Below are positions 13,744-17,073 of a stretch of DNA of 17,073 nucleotides, piece after piece (position 1 is the stretch's first letter; each line of letters starts with the position of its first letter). The DNA is taken from positions 1 through 17,073 of the forward strand of contig JAGBTR010000250.1 in NCBI GenBank assembly GCA_017631215.1, in the 5' to 3' direction. The notes beneath the pieces were generated by a model. It saw only the letters and a program-made list of their open reading frames with translations. It had not been told where the DNA came from and did not search any database. The translations under genes and the position numbers were made by a program. The DNA comes from Clostridia bacterium (GTDB taxonomy: Bacteria > Bacillota > Clostridia > Oscillospirales > CAG-272).

Positions 13744-14535
13744 TCAGATCTTAGCGGCAAGCTCGTTGAGATAGGACAGAGCAACGGTAGCATCACCCTT
13801 GAAGTCCTTGGTGTGCGCCTCAACGCTGACGTTGCCCGTGTATCCTGCCTCCTTGAGCGCGGAGAGGAATTCGACGTACAGCGCCTCGTTCTCGGCCGAG
13901 CCGGGCTTGGGGTAGACGCGCGTGCCGGGCTCTGCGATGTGGACGTTGAAGACGTAGTCCTTATACTTGACGAGGTTGGAAAAATCCTCACCGCCTGCGT
14001 GCATATGATACATATCGGGGTTGACACCCAGATTCTTGCACGCGGGGACGCGGCGGATGATGTCGTAGGCGTCCTCAACGGTGTGGATGAAGTTGGTCTC
14101 CTCGGCGCGGAGCGGCTCGATGGCGACCTTGATGCCGTACTCGTCCGCGATGGCGCAGAAGCGCGCAATCAGCGATGCCAGACGGTCAGCCGCTTCGTCG
14201 CGCGTCATGCCCTCGGGAATGTTGCGCGCCGTGCCGCTACCCATACAAACGCTCTTACAGCCAAGGCTCGCCGCGCGCTCCATACCGCGACGGACGAAGT
14301 CGCAGACCTTTTGCGACTGCTCCTCGGTGCCGTACAGCACGGAGTCGCCGGGAAGCATACTGTTCATCGAAACGACGGTCACGGGCGTCGCGCGCAGAAT
14401 CTCGCGCTCCTTGACGAATTGCTCCTCGCTCATATTGGCGTACATTGCAAAGCCGGATTCGATGTGTTTGCCGCCGAGCTCGTTCATAATGGGGGCGTTG
14501 GGAAGAGCGGTGCAGGCTCCGATTTGAATCTTCAT
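13744..14535 (-). CDS. Sugar-phosphate isomerase/epimerase (xylose-isomerase-like TIM barrel), copy A
   Basis: A 263-residue AP-endonuclease-2/IolE-type TIM barrel. Such enzymes bind a divalent metal and isomerise or epimerise keto-sugars, or dehydrate inosose. Likely metal and catalytic residues by family pattern are Glu140 (VAIEPL), Asp174 and His177 (NPDMYHM), His199 (FNVHIAEPG) and Glu239 (SVEAH). A protein well over half identical is encoded immediately upstream, so the pair is a tandem duplication. The ATG at 14535 has AAGGAAGGA upstream. A terminator follows. The substrate cannot be told; possible relatives include D-tagatose/D-psicose 3-epimerases and hydroxypyruvate isomerases. No kinase, transporter or regulator for a sugar pathway is adjacent. 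Confidence 0.88.
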   Translation of the reverse strand: MKIQIGACTALPNAPIMNELGGKHIESGFAMYANMSEEQFVKEREILRATPVTVVSMNSMLPGDSVLYGTEEQSQKVCDFVRRGMERAASLGCKSVCMGSGTARNIPEGMTRDEAADRLASLIARFCAIADEYGIKVAIEPLRAEETNFIHTVEDAYDIIRRVPACKNLGVNPDMYHMHAGGEDFSNLVKYKDYVFNVHIAEPGTRVYPKPGSAENEALYVEFLSALKEAGYTGNVSVEAHTKDFKGDATVALSYLNELAAKI

Positions 14536-14576
14536 AATTAGTAGTCCTTCCTTATATTTGTTGATATCATATTGCT

Positions 14577-14598
14577 TGAGAAGGCGGTTGCTTTCTCA
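14577..14598 (-). other. Hairpin between the two isomerase genes
   Basis: On the minus strand TGAGAA and TTCTCA, extended by an inner GC/GC pair past one mismatch, can fold into a stem over a short loop. No U-run follows, so it is not a terminator. It might be an RNA processing or stability element between the two copies. Confidence 0.4.
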
Positions 14599-14610
14599 TA
14601 GTGGCACGGA

Positions 14611-15399
14611 TCAGATGGCTGCGGCCAGTGAGTTCAGATAGGCGATGCCGTCGGTGACGTCGGCACAGAAGTCATCGGTCAGCGCCTCGATGCTGACGTT
14701 GCCCTCATATCCTGCCTGCTTGAGCGCAGTGAAGAAGCGGACATAGGTCTGCTCGTGCTCGCTTCCCGTGTGAGGGAAACGAAGCGAGCCGGGCTCGGAC
14801 AGGTGAACGTTGAACACGTAGTCCTTGTATTTGATCAGCTCGGAAAAATCCTCGTTGGCGTCGCACATATGGAACATATCCACGTTGATGCCGAGATTGT
14901 CGCATTCGGGCAGACGGCGGATGATGTCGTAGGCATCGGCGAGCGTGTGGATGAAGTTGGTCGCCTTGGAGAACAGCGGCTCGATGGCGATCTTGATGCC
15001 GTACTCCGCCGCAATGGCACAGAAGCGGGCGGTGATGGCCGCTAAACGCTCGGAGGCTTGCTCGCGCGACATTCCGTCGGGAATGCTGCGTGCGCCGCCG
15101 CTGCCAAAGCAAATGCTCTTGCAGCCCACCTTGGCCGCGCGCTCCATACCGCGTCGGACGAAGGCACAGACCTCCTCGGTCTGCTTGTCGTCGCCGTACA
15201 GCGAGTAGCCGCCGGGGATCATACCGTTCATCGAAACGCAACGAAGCGGCGTTGCCAAAAGTGCGGTCAGCTCGCGTTCGAAATCCTCTTCGGACATTTG
15301 CGCGTAGGTGGCAAAGCCCGACTCAATGCTTTTTGCACCGATCGAGTGGATGAACTCGGCTTGGGTGAAGGGCGCGCACGCGCCGATTTGAAGGTTCAT
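14611..15399 (-). CDS. Sugar-phosphate isomerase/epimerase (xylose-isomerase-like TIM barrel), copy B
   Basis: A 262-residue paralogue of the gene downstream, with the same framework: IESGFA..A.MSEE near 25-38, FVRRGMERAA at 80-89, GSG.AR.IP.GM at 99-110, Glu140 (IAIEPLF), Asp174 and His177 (NVDMFHM), His199 (FNVHLSEPG) and Glu238 (SIEAL). It differs from copy A next to the last glutamate (AL against AH) and in the loops after the metal ligands, suggesting related but distinct substrates. The ATG at 15399 is preceded by AAAGGA about 11 bases upstream. It lies 33 bases after the flavin reductase stop and 75 bases before copy A, so the three are probably one transcript. The exact reaction is unknown. 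Confidence 0.88.
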   Translation of the reverse strand: MNLQIGACAPFTQAEFIHSIGAKSIESGFATYAQMSEEDFERELTALLATPLRCVSMNGMIPGGYSLYGDDKQTEEVCAFVRRGMERAAKVGCKSICFGSGGARSIPDGMSREQASERLAAITARFCAIAAEYGIKIAIEPLFSKATNFIHTLADAYDIIRRLPECDNLGINVDMFHMCDANEDFSELIKYKDYVFNVHLSEPGSLRFPHTGSEHEQTYVRFFTALKQAGYEGNVSIEALTDDFCADVTDGIAYLNSLAAAI

Positions 15400-15432
15400 A
15401 TGCTTTGTTGTCCTTTCTTCGATATGCGTCGA

Positions 15433-15942
15433 TTAATCGCGAACAAGAACTTGTTCGATCTCGCAGACGTACATTTGGTGATAGTCGTCGGCAGGGTAAT
15501 GCTTGGCGATGATCTCCGGATCGAGAAACGCATCCTTTTGCAAGCGTCCTGCGTACAAGGTCTTGCACAGCACGACCGTGTGCGCCTCGGCGGGGTAGGG
15601 CGTGCCGTTTTCATCCTTATTAATATGCAGCCCGGTGGCGTCATATTTGTCGCCGTCACGCCCCGAATGGGCGCCCATATAGGCGAGCGCTTTGCGGTGC
15701 TCCTGCGTGAAAAAGGTCAGCGAAAGTCGGTCGCTTTTTTCGGTCATCTCAAAGGTATAGCGCTGTGGACGGATAAAGCAAACGGCAACGGGCTTGTTCC
15801 AAAGGATGCCAAAGCATCCCCAGCTGGCCGTCATCGAATTGGTGCGCTCACCGTCCGAGGCGGTGATGAGCATCCAATCGTTGCCGATGCGGTCGAACAG
15901 CGATGAAAATTCCTGCGTGGAAACAGCGTGAAAATTCGACAT
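15433..15942 (-). CDS. Flavin reductase-like (FMN-binding split-barrel) domain protein
   Basis: A 169-residue protein of the flavin reductase-like family, which binds FMN and either reduces free flavin with NAD(P)H or serves as a flavoprotein oxidoreductase. Supporting features are an N-terminal half with ITASDGERTNSMTASWGCFG (Thr/Ser-rich flavin contacts), KPVAVCFIRPQRYTFEM and SLTFFTQEHR, a pattern seen throughout this family. The start is the ATG at 15942, since AGGAG lies 8 bases upstream; a GTG at 15948 is too close to that site. A promoter with TATAAT and 17-bp spacing lies upstream, making this the first gene of an operon with the two isomerases. The electron-transfer partner is not in view. 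Confidence 0.85.
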   Translation of the reverse strand: MSNFHAVSTQEFSSLFDRIGNDWMLITASDGERTNSMTASWGCFGILWNKPVAVCFIRPQRYTFEMTEKSDRLSLTFFTQEHRKALAYMGAHSGRDGDKYDATGLHINKDENGTPYPAEAHTVVLCKTLYAGRLQKDAFLDPEIIAKHYPADDYHQMYVCEIEQVLVRD

Positions 15943-15980
15943 AGGCACCTCTCCTTATGCGTGAAAGACTTCACTATTGT

Positions 15981-16009
15981 ATTATATCACCAAGGCTGGT
16001 GTTTTGCAA
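15981..16009 (-). promoter_or_regulatory. Promoter of the flavin reductase-isomerase operon with internal palindrome
   Basis: On the minus strand TTGCAA (16004-16009), a 17-base spacer and a perfect TATAAT (15981-15986). The spacer contains an inverted repeat, CACCA and TGGTG separated by 4 bases (15988-16001), placed where a repressor would block polymerase. Confidence 0.75.
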
Positions 16010-16024
16010 TATCATTTTTGAATT

Positions 16025-16687
16025 TTATGGAATTTGCTGAATCCGACGGTAGATATCCTGCATCTTTTGATCGATGGCCGCGATCTCGTCGGCGCTTTTG
16101 AGCATCTGCTGGACGATGTCGGCGGGGATATCCTTCTCGGATTTGTAGTGCAGATCGTGTTCAAGGCTTGCCCAAAAGTCCATCGCGACGGTGCGGATCT
16201 GTACCTCGGCGGTGACGTATTCGGTGCGCTCGGACAGATAGATGGGCACCTCAAAGTCCAGATGCAGCGAGCGGTAGCCGTTGTAGTTTGGGGTTTTGAT
16301 GTAATCGGTGGTCTCGACAAGGCGCAGATCAGATTGGCGCAGAAGCATATCGGCCACCGAATACACGTCGTCGATGTAGTCGCAGACCACGCGGATGCCC
16401 GCAATGTCATTGAGATTCTTTTTGGCAGATTCCAGACTGACCTCAAAATGGCGACGATTGAGCTTCTTGAGAATGCTTTGAGGCGACTTGAGACGGCTGT
16501 CGATGTGGTGGATGGGGTTTCTCATATAGCGGACCTTGAATTCATCGTTGAGAATGTCCAGCTTGGTTTTGATTTCCTTGATGGCGGCGTTGTAAAGCTG
16601 CTGCATCTCCAGTAGCTCTTGGTAATTATGAAACAGCGGCGACAGATCTGCGGGGATCGTTTTGTCGGCAAGCAGGAGGTTGTTCAT
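16025..16687 (-). CDS. relQ: Small alarmone synthetase RelQ/YjbM (GTP pyrophosphokinase)
   Basis: A 220-residue single-domain (p)ppGpp synthetase that transfers pyrophosphate from ATP to GDP or GTP. There is no HD hydrolase domain. The RelA/SpoT synthetase signatures are present: NPIHHIDSRLKSPQSILKKL at 57-76 (nucleotide-binding segment), NDIAGIRVVC at 93-102 (metal-binding Asp94), TPNYNGYRSLHLD at 132-144 and EVQIRT at 161-166 with the following FWASLEHDLHYK. Length fits RelQ (about 210-230) rather than RelP or full-length Rel. I take the ATG at 16687, with AAAGGA upstream; an in-frame ATG 15 codons earlier lacks as good a site. The gene diverges from the rRNA operon promoter about 130 bases away, a suggestive arrangement because (p)ppGpp lowers rRNA synthesis. 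Confidence 0.95.
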   Translation of the reverse strand: MNNLLLADKTIPADLSPLFHNYQELLEMQQLYNAAIKEIKTKLDILNDEFKVRYMRNPIHHIDSRLKSPQSILKKLNRRHFEVSLESAKKNLNDIAGIRVVCDYIDDVYSVADMLLRQSDLRLVETTDYIKTPNYNGYRSLHLDFEVPIYLSERTEYVTAEVQIRTVAMDFWASLEHDLHYKSEKDIPADIVQQMLKSADEIAAIDQKMQDIYRRIQQIP

Positions 16688-16727
16688 ATCATCATCCTTT
16701 CTCGGGAAGTTTTTGCATCTATATTGT

Positions 16728-16757
16728 ATCATATTTCACAGAAGATTGCGTGAACAA
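16728..16757 (-). promoter_or_regulatory. Possible promoter of relQ
   Basis: On the minus strand TTGTTC (16752-16757), an 18-base spacer and TATGAT (16728-16733). An overlapping TACAAT at 16723-16728 is a better -10 but lacks a well-spaced -35. Tentative. Confidence 0.45.
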
Positions 16758-16784
16758 AAAGTAAAAAAGTGCGAAATTCACAAA

Positions 16785-16847
16785 TCAAAAAAAAACTAAA
16801 CTTTTTTTCAAAAAAGGCTTGACAAAGTTCGCACTCGGTGATATAAT
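16785..16847 (+). promoter_or_regulatory. Ribosomal RNA operon promoter with UP-like A/T tract
   Basis: Perfect TTGACA (16819-16824), a 17-base spacer and perfect TATAAT (16842-16847), preceded by A- and T-runs from 16785 to 16816 that fit an UP element. Such full-consensus promoters are typical of rRNA operons. The expected start 6-8 bases after the -10 falls on GG at 16853-16854, so initiation with GTP is plausible. Confidence 0.9.
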
Positions 16848-16852
16848 ATCAA

Positions 16853-17073
16853 GGCTGTCGCAAAGAGCGGCGGCGCCTCACCAAAGGTCAGGCGGCAAAT
16901 ACGTCAGTATTTGCTGAACTCGCCTTGGCGAGTTCGGTCTTTGAAAATTGAACAACAAGGAGATAAGTACAAAGCAAAGCTTCAGGCAACTGAAGCAGTG
17001 TGTGAAATACAGATCTCGCAATTCTGAAAGAGAATACTACTCAAACAAAAGTAAAAGAGCAAATCAAGCTCGA
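16853..17073 (+). ncRNA. 16S rRNA operon leader (precursor RNA, cut by the window edge)
   Basis: The region from the promoter to the window end has no gene but carries typical Firmicutes rRNA leader features: a boxA-like GTCTTTGAAAA at 16937-16947 followed by TTGAACAA, and several hairpins. These are GCAAATAC/GTATTTGC at 16895-16914, an 8-9 bp stem at 16916-16935, and GCTTCAG/CTGAAGC with a GCAA tetraloop at 16979-16996. The final bases AGAGCAAATCAAGCTCGA resemble the sequence just before mature 16S rRNA in relatives. The 16S gene itself is not in the window. Confidence 0.8.

Noticed and set aside
13315..14541. A 408-codon plus-strand frame across the phosphodiesterase and isomerase genes
   Set aside because: It crosses a terminator and two conserved minus-strand genes, and its translation has no recognisable motif.
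17000..17073. Start of the 16S rRNA gene
   Set aside because: The characteristic GAGTTTGATC beginning of mature 16S is not reached before the window ends; only the leader is present.
1..17073. CRISPR array, tRNA genes, insertion sequence or prophage attachment site
   Set aside because: No regularly spaced direct repeats, cloverleaf sequences, transposase or integrase genes were seen on either strand.

Overview
The window looks like chromosomal DNA from a GC-rich member of the Bacillota, most likely an uncultured gut-type Clostridia. The signs are strong AGGAGG-type ribosome binding sites, TTGACA/TATAAT promoters with 17-bp spacers, intrinsic terminators, a RelQ-type small alarmone synthetase, a Gram-positive CpsB/CpsC/CpsD phosphoregulatory set and a Firmicutes-style rRNA leader. 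The genus cannot be fixed from sequence reading alone.

Layout. Positions 1-930 (minus strand) hold the first 33 codons of mnmA and a complete trmL, two tRNA wobble-position modification genes, separated by about 330 bases of palindromic repeat-like DNA. Positions 1141-6234 (plus) hold secA followed by two unrecognised multi-pass membrane proteins, closed by a terminator. Positions 6286-10787 (plus) are an exopolysaccharide control operon with its own promoter and terminator: Wzz-type adaptor (CpsC), tyrosine kinase (CpsD), a terminator-like hairpin, PHP-type phosphatase (CpsB) and a membrane UDP-sugar 4,6-dehydratase. No glycosyltransferase, flippase or polymerase is present.

Positions 10815-13138 (plus) carry two tandem, independently transcribed TIR-domain proteins with C-terminal Sel1 repeats. 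They are recent paralogues with near-identical TIR domains and promoters but unrelated linkers and different basic C-terminal tails. This is the most unusual part of the window and the best candidate for an undescribed NAD-linked defence or signalling unit.

Positions 13141-16009 (minus) hold a flavin-reductase-like protein, two tandem sugar-phosphate isomerase/epimerase paralogues and a YfcE-type phosphodiesterase. Positions 16025-16757 (minus) hold relQ. It lies head-to-head with a strong rRNA promoter whose leader runs to the window end, so the 16S rRNA gene should begin just beyond position 17073.

Functionally the window is mostly housekeeping (tRNA modification, Sec export, stringent response, rRNA transcription). 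Two accessory blocks, the capsule-control operon and the TIR pair, sit between the secA operon and the isomerase operon.
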